Notes under the pieces: model-generated
The model's input: the letters and a program-made list of their open reading frames with translations, nothing else
The model's database searches: none
What the model was told of the DNA's origin: nothing
Shown: piece after piece, positions 52,751 through 61,136 of the stretch
How positions within the stretch are numbered: the stretch's first letter is position 1
Layout of the letters: each line of letters opens with the position of its first letter
From: Streptomyces sp. Tu 3180
GTDB lineage: Bacteria; Actinomycetota; Actinomycetes; Streptomycetales; Streptomycetaceae
NCBI RefSeq assembly: GCF_009852415.1
Contig: NZ_WOXS01000002.1
Location: 5,806,001-5,870,000 of the forward strand
DNA length: 64,000 bases
Direction of reading: 5' to 3'
Position numbers and translations under genes: made by a program

Positions 52751-54355
52751 ATGACCGCACCCAGCGAACTCGACGACTCGTTCCACGTCTTCGACACCAC
52801 CCTGCGCGACGGCGCCCAGCGTGAGGGCATCAACCTCACGGTCGCCGACAAGCTGGCCATCGCGCGGCACCTGGACGAGTTCGGCGTGGGCTTCATCGAG
52901 GGCGGCTGGCCCGGTGCGAACCCGCGGGACACCGAGTTCTTCGCCCGCGCCCGGCAGGAGATCGAGTTCCGGAACGCCCGGCTGGTCGCGTTCGGCTCCA
53001 CCCGCCGGGCCGGCACCACCGCCGAGAAGGACCCGCAGGTCAAGGCGCTCCTCGACTCCGGCGCCCAGGTGATCACGCTGGTCGCGAAGTCCCACGACCG
53101 CCATGTCGAACTCGCCCTGCGCACCACCCTGGACGAGAACCTGGCGATGGTCCGCGACACCGTGGCCTTCCTCAGGGAACAGGGCCGCCGGGTCTTCGTC
53201 GACTGCGAGCACTTCTTCGACGGCTACCGCGCCAACCCCGAGTACGCGAAGGCGGTCGTCCGCGCCGCCTCCGGCGCCGGCGCCGACGTCGTCGTCCTGT
53301 GCGACACCAACGGCGGCATGCTCCCGGCGCAGATCCAGGCCGTGGTCTCCACCGTGCTCGCCGACACCGGCGCCCGGCTCGGCATCCACGCCCAGGACGA
53401 CACCGGCTGCGCGGTCGCCAACACCCTCGCCGCCGTCGACGCCGGCGCCACGCACGTGCAGTGCACGGCCAACGGCTACGGCGAGCGCGTCGGCAACGCC
53501 AACCTCTTCCCGGTCGTGGCCGCGCTGGAGCTGAAGTACGGCAAGAAGGTCCTGCCCGGGGGCCGGCTGCGCGAGATGACCCGCATCTCGCACGCCATCG
53601 CCGAGGTCGTCAACCTCACCCCCTCCACCCACCAGCCCTACGTCGGCGTCTCCGCCTTCGCGCACAAGGCCGGCCTGCACGCCTCCGCGATCAAGGTCGA
53701 CCCGGACCTGTACCAGCACATCGACCCCGAGCAGGTCGGCAACACCATGCGGATGCTGGTGTCCGACATGGCCGGCCGCGCCTCGATCGAGCTCAAGGGC
53801 AAGGAGCTCGGCATCGACCTCGGCGGCGACCGCGAACTGGTCGGCCGGGTCGTCGAGCGGGTCAAGGAGCGCGAGCTCAAGGGCTACACCTACGAGGCCG
53901 CCGACGCCTCCTTCGAACTCCTGCTGCGCACGGAGGCCGAGGGCGGGCCGCTGAAGTACTTCGACGTCGAGTCCTGGCGCGCGATCGTCGAGGACCGCCC
54001 CGACGGCACCCACGCCAACGAGGCCACGGTCAAGCTGTGGGCCAAGGGCGAGCGCATCGTCGCCACCGCCGAGGGCAACGGCCCGGTCAACGCCCTCGAC
54101 CGCGCCCTGCGCGTCGCCCTGGAGAAGATCTACCCCCAGCTGGCCAAGCTGGAGCTGGTCGACTACAAGGTCCGCATCCTCGAGGGCAAGCACGGCACCC
54201 AGTCCACCACCCGGGTCCTGATCTCCACGTCCGACGGGGCGGGGGAGTGGTCCACGGTGGGCGTCGCGGACAACGTCATCGCCGCCTCCTGGCAGGCCCT
54301 GGAGGACGCGTACACCTACGGCCTGCTGCGCGCCGGGGTGGAGCCGGCCGCGTAG
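52751..54355 (+). CDS. cimA: citramalate synthase
   Basis: A 534-aa member of the LeuA/HMGL family. FDTTLRDGAQREGINLTVADKLAIARHLDEFGVGFIEGGWPGANP is the N-terminal barrel start, and IHAQDDTGCAVANTLAAVDAGATHVQCTANGYGERVGNANL carries the metal-binding His region. The C-terminus has the LeuA dimer/regulatory domain (VDYKVRILEGKHGTQSTTRVLISTSDG). It condenses acetyl-CoA with pyruvate to (R)-citramalate, a threonine-independent route to 2-oxobutyrate and so isoleucine. I prefer ATG 52751 (MTAPSELDD), after CAGGAG, to upstream starts. Control by an Ile-codon leader fits this role. Confidence 0.92.
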   Translation: MTAPSELDDSFHVFDTTLRDGAQREGINLTVADKLAIARHLDEFGVGFIEGGWPGANPRDTEFFARARQEIEFRNARLVAFGSTRRAGTTAEKDPQVKALLDSGAQVITLVAKSHDRHVELALRTTLDENLAMVRDTVAFLREQGRRVFVDCEHFFDGYRANPEYAKAVVRAASGAGADVVVLCDTNGGMLPAQIQAVVSTVLADTGARLGIHAQDDTGCAVANTLAAVDAGATHVQCTANGYGERVGNANLFPVVAALELKYGKKVLPGGRLREMTRISHAIAEVVNLTPSTHQPYVGVSAFAHKAGLHASAIKVDPDLYQHIDPEQVGNTMRMLVSDMAGRASIELKGKELGIDLGGDRELVGRVVERVKERELKGYTYEAADASFELLLRTEAEGGPLKYFDVESWRAIVEDRPDGTHANEATVKLWAKGERIVATAEGNGPVNALDRALRVALEKIYPQLAKLELVDYKVRILEGKHGTQSTTRVLISTSDGAGEWSTVGVADNVIAASWQALEDAYTYGLLRAGVEPAA

Positions 54356-54450
54356 GGGGCGTCGGGGCGACGGGCGCGGCGGGGCGTCACCGGGAAACCT
54401 CCGCCGCACCGAATGCCCGTTTGCGGCCGGATTCGGGTAGCTTCGAACAT

Positions 54451-55791
54451 ATGAAGGCCGCGCCGACGCGTACGCTCCTCGTACGCCTGCTGATCGTGCC
54501 GATCGCCGCCGCACTGGCGGTGCTGACGGCCGTTGCGCCCGGGGCGCACGCGGCCACGGACCTCTCGACCGTCGCCCAGGCGCTGCGCGAGAGCCCCGTC
54601 TACGTCGATCCCGAGGCCACCGGCATCCTGGCGGAGTCCGACGCCGAGGCCCTCGCCGACAAGATCGAGGACGCGGACAAACCGGTCTTCGTGGCGGTCC
54701 TCCCGGCCGGTTATCCGGCCGACGGCCTCTTCCGGAACCTGCGCACGGAGACCGGTGTCACCGGCCTGTACGGCATCCGCCTCGGCGACGAGTTCGACGC
54801 GCGCGCCGACAGCAGCGTGCTGAGCCGCCAGGGCGTGCAGAACCTGGTCGCGGCCGCGCAGGGCGCGGGCGACGCCAAGGCCCAGCTGAACGACTTCGTC
54901 GACGACGCGCTGCGCAACATCGGCGGATCGGCGCCGAACTCCTGGAGCGGCGGAGGGGGCGGCGACGTCCCCGTCGGCGGGCTGATCACCGTCGGCGCCC
55001 TGCTGGCCGCCGGCGGCGCGGGCGTGTACGCCGTGTCCCGCCGCAACCGGCGCCGCCACGAGGAGGAGCAGCGGGCCGCGCTGGAGAAGCTGCGGGTCGT
55101 GGTCGACGAGGACATCACCGCCTTCGGCGAGGAACTCGACCGCCTCGACTTCCACCCCGCCGAGCCCGGCGCGGACGACGCGATGCGCACGGACTACGCG
55201 CACGCGCTCGACGCCTACGAGCAGTCCAAACGGCTGATGGCCGAGGCCCGCAGGCCGGAGGACGTCCGGGGCGTGACCCAGGCCGTGGAGGACGGCCGCT
55301 TCGCCCTCGCCCGGCTCGCCGCGCGCCGCGAGGGCCGGGCGCTGCCGGAGCGCCGCCCGCCCTGCTTCTTCGACCCGCGCCACGGCCCTTCGGTCGCCGA
55401 CGCCACCTGGACGCCCCCGGGCGGCGCCGCGCGCGAGGTCCCGGTCTGCGCGGCCGACCGGGCCCGCCTCGCCGACGGCCGTGACCCGATGATCCGCGAG
55501 GTCGACACCGACTACGGCCGCCGCCCCTACTGGGACGCGGGCCCCGCCTACGGTCCCTGGGCCGGCGGCTACTTCGGCGGCGGCCTGCTGCCCGGCCTCC
55601 TCGTCGGCACGATGCTCGGCGGCATGATGGCCGGCCCCGCCTACGCGGCCGACTACGGCGCCGGGTACGGCGGCTACGAGGGCGGCGACGTCTCCGGCGC
55701 GGACTTCGACGGCGGGGACTTCGGCGGCGGCTTCGGCGGGGGCGACTTCGGCGGCGGGGGCGGGGGCGGCGATTTCGGCGGCGGCTTCTGA
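54451..55791 (+). CDS. secreted/membrane protein with Gly-Phe-Asp-rich tail, TPM-like architecture
   Basis: A 446-aa protein. An N-terminal signal (LLVRLLIVPIAAALAVLTAVAPGAHA) precedes an extracytoplasmic domain (residues about 30-150: LRESPVYVDPEATGILAESDAEALADKIEDADKPVFVAVLP). One membrane helix follows (VPVGGLITVGALLAAGGAGVYAVSRRNRRR), then a cytoplasmic acidic helical region (EEEQRAALEKLRVVVDEDITAFGEELDRL). The end is a hydrophobic GLLPGLLVGTMLGGMMAG and a repeat of GGDFGGG type. This resembles TPM_phosphatase-type Streptomyces membrane proteins. No Shine-Dalgarno sequence precedes ATG 54451; TAGCTT 7 bp upstream suggests a leaderless message. Role unknown. Confidence 0.85.
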   Translation: MKAAPTRTLLVRLLIVPIAAALAVLTAVAPGAHAATDLSTVAQALRESPVYVDPEATGILAESDAEALADKIEDADKPVFVAVLPAGYPADGLFRNLRTETGVTGLYGIRLGDEFDARADSSVLSRQGVQNLVAAAQGAGDAKAQLNDFVDDALRNIGGSAPNSWSGGGGGDVPVGGLITVGALLAAGGAGVYAVSRRNRRRHEEEQRAALEKLRVVVDEDITAFGEELDRLDFHPAEPGADDAMRTDYAHALDAYEQSKRLMAEARRPEDVRGVTQAVEDGRFALARLAARREGRALPERRPPCFFDPRHGPSVADATWTPPGGAAREVPVCAADRARLADGRDPMIREVDTDYGRRPYWDAGPAYGPWAGGYFGGGLLPGLLVGTMLGGMMAGPAYAADYGAGYGGYEGGDVSGADFDGGDFGGGFGGGDFGGGGGGGDFGGGF

Positions 55792-55829
55792 ACGACGCGA
55801 GCGGGCGGCGCGATGCCGCCCGCCGTACG

Positions 55830-56183
55830 TCAGCCGGCGCTCGGCCACCCGCGCTCCACCGCGTACCGCTCCCCGGCGGCGTGCCACCACCCCGGTGGTG
55901 ACGCCCCGCCCGTGCCGGAGTGCGACTGGTCCGGGTGCAGCCCGAGCCGCCGCAGCGCGTCCGCGTCCACGGTCACGGTGATCCATCCCCGCCACCGCCC
56001 GTCGCGGTCCGGCCCGCACGCCAGGTCCCACCGCAGCGCTTCCTCGGGGAACGGCGTCCAGTCGATCCCTCGCTCGCGCAGTCAAGCGCGTACGGCCGCC
56101 CGGGGGTGAGGGCATCCCGGAAGGTTCTCGTACGCGGCGACGGTGACCCGTTCGGGGCCCGGGGGAGTGACGGCGGCGGTCAT
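55830..56183 (-). pseudogene. small conserved-looking protein with an in-frame TGA
   Basis: Starting at ATG 56183, the frame reads MTAAVTPPGPERVTVAAYEN, continues through CPHPRAAVRA, meets TGA at 56084-56082 (codon 34), then goes on in the same frame as LRERGIDWTPFPEEALRWDLACGPDRDGRWRGWITVTVDADALRRLGL to a second stop at 55830. Changing that TGA to TGG (Trp) would give a 117-aa protein. The downstream part keeps strong coding composition, so the stop is recent or a base error. I recognise no domain. Confidence 0.55.
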
Positions 56184-56356
56184 GCGGACCATGATGCCGT
56201 GCCGCGCCGCCGGCGCGCCGTTCCCACGGCGGAGGGGAACCCGGACACGCCGGGCGCCCGCTCTCCCGCAGGGGAGGCGGGCGCGTTCCGGGGTGGTCGC
56301 GTGGGAGCCCTTGCGGCGGTGAGCGGACTGCGGCGCCCCCGAGAGGGCGGCGCGCT

Positions 56357-56968
56357 TCACGCCTGCTTGATCGCCGAGATGTCGAAGGTCAGCTTGATCT
56401 TGTCGGAGACCAGGAAGCCGCCCGTCTCCAGCGCCGCGTTCCAGGTCAGGCCCCAGTCGGAGCGCAGGATCTCCGCCTTGCCCTCGAAGCCGACGCGCTC
56501 GTTGCCGAAGGGGTCCTTCGCGGCGCCGTTGAACTCGAGGTCGATGGTGAGCGGCCGGGTGGTGCCCAGGATGGTCAGGTCACCGGTGATGCGGTAGTCG
56601 TCGCCGCCGAGGGCCTCCGCCTCGGTGGAGCGGAACGTCATCGTCGGGAACTCGTCCGTCTTGAAGAAGTCCGCGCTCTTCAGGTGGCCGTCACGGTCGG
56701 CGTTGCCCGTGTCGATGCTGTCCATCACCACGTCCACGGTGGCCGTCGAGTGGGACGGGTCGGCGCCGTCGAGGCGCAGCGTGCCGGTGAAGTCGTGGAA
56801 GCTGCCCTTGACGTTGGTGACCATGGCGTGCCGGGCGACGAAGCCGATCGTGGTGTGCGCCGGGTCGATCGTGTACTCGCCGGTGAGGGCGGCCAGGTCC
56901 GGGCTCACCGCGCCGGCGGTGCCTGTGGCGGTCGCGGTCTCGTCCTGCTTGCGGTTGAAGATGCCCAT
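56357..56968 (-). CDS. YceI-family protein
   Basis: A 203-aa protein with the YceI lipocalin-like barrel: LTGEYTIDPAHTTIGFVARHAMVTNVKGSFHDFTGTL, VDVVMDSIDTGNADRDGHLKSADFFKTDEFPTMTFRSTE, ITGDLTILGTTRPLTIDLEFNG and GFEGKAEILRSDWGLTWN. Members bind polyisoprenoid-type lipids. There is no signal peptide, so this copy is probably cytoplasmic. AGGAGG lies about 6 nt before ATG 56968 (MGIFNRKQDE). Repeated TTGAA/TTCAA boxes in front of it suggest control by a MarR-like regulator. Confidence 0.92.
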   Translation of the reverse strand: MGIFNRKQDETATATGTAGAVSPDLAALTGEYTIDPAHTTIGFVARHAMVTNVKGSFHDFTGTLRLDGADPSHSTATVDVVMDSIDTGNADRDGHLKSADFFKTDEFPTMTFRSTEAEALGGDDYRITGDLTILGTTRPLTIDLEFNGAAKDPFGNERVGFEGKAEILRSDWGLTWNAALETGGFLVSDKIKLTFDISAIKQA

Positions 56969-56997
56969 GGTGTTCCTCCTGGGAGCGGGGAGATCAT

Positions 56998-57057
56998 GTT
57001 GAATGTTCAATTACTTCAACGCGACCCACCGTAGACCCATTCCCTTCAAGGTTCAAC
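56998..57057. promoter_or_regulatory. TTGAA/TTCAA operator boxes upstream of the YceI gene
   Basis: TTGAA-TG-TTCAA (56999-57010) is a perfect short palindrome; GTTGAA (56998-57003) also pairs with TTCAAC (57015-57020). A further pair, TTCAAGGTTCAA, is at 57045-57056. The region is much more AT-rich than its neighbours. MarR-type regulators bind such sites; no such gene is in the window. Confidence 0.55.
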
Positions 57058-57113
57058 ATCTTTGGCGGCGGTGTCGCGATTGAATCACCCGGAAGGGTGG
57101 TACTGGCCTGATC

Positions 57114-58382
57114 GTGCCCTCCGTAGCCGTCCTGGTGGAGCTGCTGCGGCGCGATACGTCCGGCGGCCATGTGAAGTGCTGGGAGCACTTCGCGCGGAGT
57201 GCCGCCCGCCTTCCCGGCGGCACCGGAGTGGACCTGACCGTCTACTTCCTCGGCGACCGGGAGCGGGTCGAGCCCCTCGCCCCGCACGTCCGGTTCGTCA
57301 TGCTCCGGCCGGTGCTCAGCACGGCGGCGATGCGGTCGGCCGACGGCGCGGAGGACGTCTGCGACCTCGCGCCGCACCACCCGCGGCTCGCCGCCCTGCT
57401 GCCCCGGCACGACGTCTGGCACCTGACCCACAGCTTCGCCTTCGCCACCACCGCCGTACGCCTCGGCCGCCGTGCGGCCCGGCGGGGCGCCCTGCGGCCC
57501 CGGCTCATCGGTTCCGTGCACACCGACGTACCACTGCTGGCCTCCGTCTACACCCGCTATCTGGCCGACCGGTGGCTGCCCGGCCCCCACCCCCGGACGG
57601 ACGACCTCCTGGCGGACGGGGCGCGGACCCTGCTGAGCCGGCGGCGGGACCGGCTGCTGGACAGCTGCGAGCACGTACTGGTCCCGACCCCGCAGGGGCG
57701 CGCGGAACTCGCCCGCGTCCTCGGCCCGCACCGGGTCGCCCTGCTGCGCCGCGGCGTCGACCACGACCTCTTCCGGCCCGACCGCACCGCCCGCGCCCGG
57801 CTGGCGCGCGAGTACGGCGTACCGGCCGACCGCCCGCTGGTGCTGTTCGCCGGGAGGCTGGACGCCACGAAGGGGGCGCCGCTGCTGACCGAGAGCGTGC
57901 GGCTGCTGCGCGCCCGGGACAGGGCCGTGCACCTGGTCGTCGCGGGCGCGGGCGCCGAGGCGGAAGCGGTGCGCCGCTCGCTCGGCCCGGACGTCACCCT
58001 GCTCGGACCGCTCCCGCAGGACCGGCTGGCGCGGGTGTACGCGGGCTGCGACATCTTCGCCTTCCCGTCCCGCACGGAGACCATCGGCAACGTCGTCGCC
58101 GAGGCGATGGCGTGCGGCCTGGCGGTCGTCCTGCCCGAGGGCGCGCACACCACCCGCTGGCTGACCGCACCCGGCCGGGACGGCGTCGTCGTCCGCCGCG
58201 ACGACCCCCGGGACTGGGCGGACGCCCTGGGCGCGCTGATCGACCGGCCCGCCGTGCGGGAGGAGGTACGGCGACGGGCCGCGGCCACGGCCGGGGACAC
58301 CCACCGCTCCTGGGACCGCGTGCTGGAGGAGGACCTGCTCCCGGTCTGGTCCCCCCGCCCCCCGCGGACCGGGCGGGCGTGA
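57114..58382 (+). CDS. GT4-family glycosyltransferase
   Basis: A 422-aa GT-B glycosyltransferase. The N-terminal acceptor domain opens VAVLVELLRRDTSGGHVKCWEHF. The C-terminal donor domain has PLVLFAGRLDATKGAPLLTESVRLL, VTLLGPLPQDRLARVYAGCDIFAFPSRTETIGNVVAEAMACGLAVVLPEGAHTT, which carries the family EX7E-type signature (TETIGNVVAEAMA). This is close to enzymes that glycosylate lipids or phosphatidylinositol. GTG 57114. The acceptor is unknown; neighbours with lipid-type functions (hpnR-like, SDR) make a glycolipid plausible. Confidence 0.9.
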   Translation: MPSVAVLVELLRRDTSGGHVKCWEHFARSAARLPGGTGVDLTVYFLGDRERVEPLAPHVRFVMLRPVLSTAAMRSADGAEDVCDLAPHHPRLAALLPRHDVWHLTHSFAFATTAVRLGRRAARRGALRPRLIGSVHTDVPLLASVYTRYLADRWLPGPHPRTDDLLADGARTLLSRRRDRLLDSCEHVLVPTPQGRAELARVLGPHRVALLRRGVDHDLFRPDRTARARLAREYGVPADRPLVLFAGRLDATKGAPLLTESVRLLRARDRAVHLVVAGAGAEAEAVRRSLGPDVTLLGPLPQDRLARVYAGCDIFAFPSRTETIGNVVAEAMACGLAVVLPEGAHTTRWLTAPGRDGVVVRRDDPRDWADALGALIDRPAVREEVRRRAAATAGDTHRSWDRVLEEDLLPVWSPRPPRTGRA

Positions 58383-58402
58383 GCCCCGGCCCCCGCGCCC
58401 GC

Positions 58403-59284
58403 TCACGCCGTCCGGTCCCGCCCGCGCCGCCCGTGCAGCGCCATGACCACCGGGGAGGTGTCCAGGGCCACGATCCCCGCCCCCACCAGCGCCAGTCCCG
58501 CCACCGTCGCCGCCGACACCGGCCAGCCCGTGCGGATCGCCTCGCCGAACACCACCGTGCCCACGGTCACCGCGACCACCGGTTCCGTCGCGTCGAGGAC
58601 GGTCATGCTCGCGGCCAGCGGGCCCTGCTGGAAGGCGCTCTGGATGAGCAGCAGACCGCCCACGCTGGCCACGACGAGCGCGTACGTCTGCCAGGCGGCC
58701 AGGGCCGCGAGCAGCCCGTGCCGGAGGCGGTCCACGGTCGAGGCCAGCAGGACCGACTGGGTGCCCATGACCGCCCCGGCGGCGAGCGCCGTGGCCGAGG
58801 CCCGCCAGGGACCGGTCAGCACGCGCGCGGCCGCGAGGACGGCGCAGACCACGGCCGCGGTCACGCCGACGACCAGCAGCCAGGGGAGCAGGCCGGCCGC
58901 CCGCGGGTCGCCGCCGTGCGGGCGCGCGGAGAGCAGGGCCAGGGCCAGGCCCGCGGTCACCGCGCACGTTCCCAGCCACTCCCTGGGTCCCAGCCGCATC
59001 CGGTGCAGCCGCGCCGACAGCGGGACCGCGAAGACCAGTTCCGCGACGATCAGCGGCTGCACCAGGCTCAGCGGCCCGAACGCCAGCGCCAGCGACTGGA
59101 ATCCGTACGCCACCACGGCCAGCGCGATCCCGCACAGCCACAGCGGGTCCCGCGCCAGGTGCCCCAGCAGCCGCGCGGTGAGCGCCTCCGCGTCCGGCCG
59201 TGCCGCCGCCGCCCACTGCTGCAGGACGCCCGCGACCGCGAAGCAGACACCGGCGGCCAGCGAGGCGAGAACGGCGACCACCAT
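58403..59284 (-). CDS. DMT-superfamily transporter
   Basis: A 293-aa membrane protein with about 9-10 helices and two repeated halves: MVVAVLASLAAGVCFAVAGVLQQWAA, ALAFGPLSLVQPLIVAELVFAVPLSA, then a second half with SAFQQGPLAASMTVLDATEPVVAVTVGTVVFGEAIRTGW. These match the EamA/NIPA-like DMT family. Substrate unknown. It lies 24 bp after hpnR on the same strand, so they may be co-transcribed. Confidence 0.88.
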   Translation of the reverse strand: MVVAVLASLAAGVCFAVAGVLQQWAAAARPDAEALTARLLGHLARDPLWLCGIALAVVAYGFQSLALAFGPLSLVQPLIVAELVFAVPLSARLHRMRLGPREWLGTCAVTAGLALALLSARPHGGDPRAAGLLPWLLVVGVTAAVVCAVLAAARVLTGPWRASATALAAGAVMGTQSVLLASTVDRLRHGLLAALAAWQTYALVVASVGGLLLIQSAFQQGPLAASMTVLDATEPVVAVTVGTVVFGEAIRTGWPVSAATVAGLALVGAGIVALDTSPVVMALHGRRGRDRTA

Positions 59285-59308
59285 GGGACGACGGCCCTTC
59301 CGGGCCGG

Positions 59309-60808
59309 CTAGTCCGGTGTCCGCCGGGTCGGCGCGCCCTGCGTCGAGCCCCGGGTGTGGACGTACAGCCCGCGCCGGTCGCCGACGTCGAGGTGCCGGG
59401 GGAGCGGCAGCTCGTAGCGCACCGGCCGGGCGTGGTCGGCGAGTTGCCGGCGCGGGTTGTAGACCTGGTTGAACCTCCACAGCATGCGGGCGAAGTTGGT
59501 CTGCCCGTGCAGCAGGTTGCGGGTGAGCACGCGCGCCGCGCCGAAGGCCGTGCGCAGTCCCAGGTGCTTGCGGTTGATGACGGCCTGGGTGCGCACCAGC
59601 TCCTCGTAGAAGCGCTCCAGCGGCAGCGTGGTGGGCACCACCGCGTGCTGGATGTCGAAGAGGCGGTAGTCGCGGGTGGTGAGCCGGCGCGACTCGGTGT
59701 GCCAGATCTCGGTGCCCGGGTACGGCGTCATCACGGTGAAGTGCACGATCTCCGGCACGGCCAGCGCGAACTCCCGCACCACGCGGAAGCGCTCCTCGTC
59801 CCAGGCCGGGTCCACGATCAGGTTGACGGCGACCTTGATGCCGAGCCGGCGGGCCGTCTCCAGTGCCTTCAGGTTCTCGTCGGGGCTGACCCGCTTGCGG
59901 TACAGGTCCAGACCCTCGGCGTCGATCGCCTCCATGCCGAGGAACATGTAGCGCAGCCCCAGCCGCGCCCACCGCTCGAACACCTCCGGGTGGCGCAGCA
60001 GGACGTCGGCACGCGTCTCCAGGTAGTACCGCTTGCGGATGCCGCGCCGCTCCACCTCCGCGGCGATGGCGTCCCCGTGCTCCGGCCGGATGAACGCCAC
60101 GTCGTCCACGACGAACACGTTCGGCTCGCGGATGCCCGCCAGTTCCGCCGCCGCCGCCTCCGGCGACGCCTTGCGGTAGCTGCGGCCGTAGAACGTCCAC
60201 GCCGAGCAGAACGAGCAGTCCCAGGGGCAGCCGCGGGTGAACTCGACGGAGGCGCACGGGTCGAGCTCGCCGATGAAGTAGCGGCGCCGGCTCCGCATCA
60301 GGTCCCGGGCCGGGAGCGGGGTGTCGATGCCGTGCAGCATCAGCGGAGCGGGCCCGCGCCCGGCGGCCGTGACGATGCCCGGCACCCCCTCCGCCCCGCC
60401 GTCGCGCACCGCCTCCAGCAGGGGCGCCACCGCCGGTTCCCCCTCGCCGCGCACCACGGCGTCCACCGCGCCCCGCGCCTGCTCGAGCACCTCCTCGGCG
60501 ACGAAGGAGACACTGTGCCCGCCGAGGAAGACGAAGCAGCCCGGCACCTCCCGCTTCACCCGCGCCGCCAGCTCGATCGCCTCGGGGATGTTCGCCAGGT
60601 AGTTCAGCGAGATGCCGAGCGCCTCCGGGCGGAAGGACCGCACCTCGTCGCGCAGCCGCCCGAGGCCGAGCACCTGGAGGTCGACGACCCGCACCTCGTG
60701 GCCGGCCGCACGGGCGGCGCCCGCGACCCGCTCCAGGCCCAGCGGTTCGAGCCGGAGGAAGATCTCGGAGTACATCAGGGCGCTGGGGTGGACGAGCAGC
60801 AGACGCAT
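59309..60808 (-). CDS. hpnR: B12-binding radical SAM protein, hopanoid C-3 methylase (HpnR) type
   Basis: A 499-aa protein. The N-terminal cobalamin-binding-like domain opens MRLLLVHPSALMYSEIFLRLEPLGLE and contains GISLNYLANIPEAIELA and FLGGHSVSFVAEEVLE. The radical SAM centre is RGCPWDCSFCSAWTFYGRSYRKASPE, with CxxxCxxC at 194/198/201. Further blocks are YYLETRADVLLRHPEVF, MFLGMEAIDAEGL, TPYPGTEIWHTESRRLTTRDYRLFDIQHAVVPTTLPL and HGQTNFARMLWRFN. This order and wording match HpnR, which adds a methyl group at C-3 of hopanoids. The product here is inferred. No squalene-hopene cyclase lies in the window. AGG precedes ATG 60808. Confidence 0.85.
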   Translation of the reverse strand: MRLLLVHPSALMYSEIFLRLEPLGLERVAGAARAAGHEVRVVDLQVLGLGRLRDEVRSFRPEALGISLNYLANIPEAIELAARVKREVPGCFVFLGGHSVSFVAEEVLEQARGAVDAVVRGEGEPAVAPLLEAVRDGGAEGVPGIVTAAGRGPAPLMLHGIDTPLPARDLMRSRRRYFIGELDPCASVEFTRGCPWDCSFCSAWTFYGRSYRKASPEAAAAELAGIREPNVFVVDDVAFIRPEHGDAIAAEVERRGIRKRYYLETRADVLLRHPEVFERWARLGLRYMFLGMEAIDAEGLDLYRKRVSPDENLKALETARRLGIKVAVNLIVDPAWDEERFRVVREFALAVPEIVHFTVMTPYPGTEIWHTESRRLTTRDYRLFDIQHAVVPTTLPLERFYEELVRTQAVINRKHLGLRTAFGAARVLTRNLLHGQTNFARMLWRFNQVYNPRRQLADHARPVRYELPLPRHLDVGDRRGLYVHTRGSTQGAPTRRTPD

Positions 60809-61136
60809 GGTGACCTCGCCACGGGGAGCCGGACGGAACCGGAGACGGAAGGGTCTCCCCTTCGTATCCCGGCAACCCGCGCCGCGTACCTCCCGTACAC
60901 CCGCATGGCGGCACCGAGCGGCACGCAGGGGTGGTGCCGCCGTACGGCGCGCGGAGCGCGGGAGGCCGCGAGCGACGCGCGCCGGACCGGGGGGAACCGG
61001 GCCGGGCGAACGGCTCCAGCGCTGGCGCGGTGCACCGGAGTGGGGGTGTCCTGGATGACGAGGCCCCGCAGCGACCACGAGACCAGAGCAGCGACCACGA
61101 GACCAGAGCGGACCGACAGCGCAGGGAGACCGACTC
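60809..61136. other. 328-bp intergenic region between hpnR and an SDR gene
   Basis: A divergent promoter region. It holds a direct repeat of CGACCACGAGACCAGAGC (start near 61071 and again near 61092, 21 bp apart). Otherwise no gene or clear promoter is seen. Confidence 0.45.
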
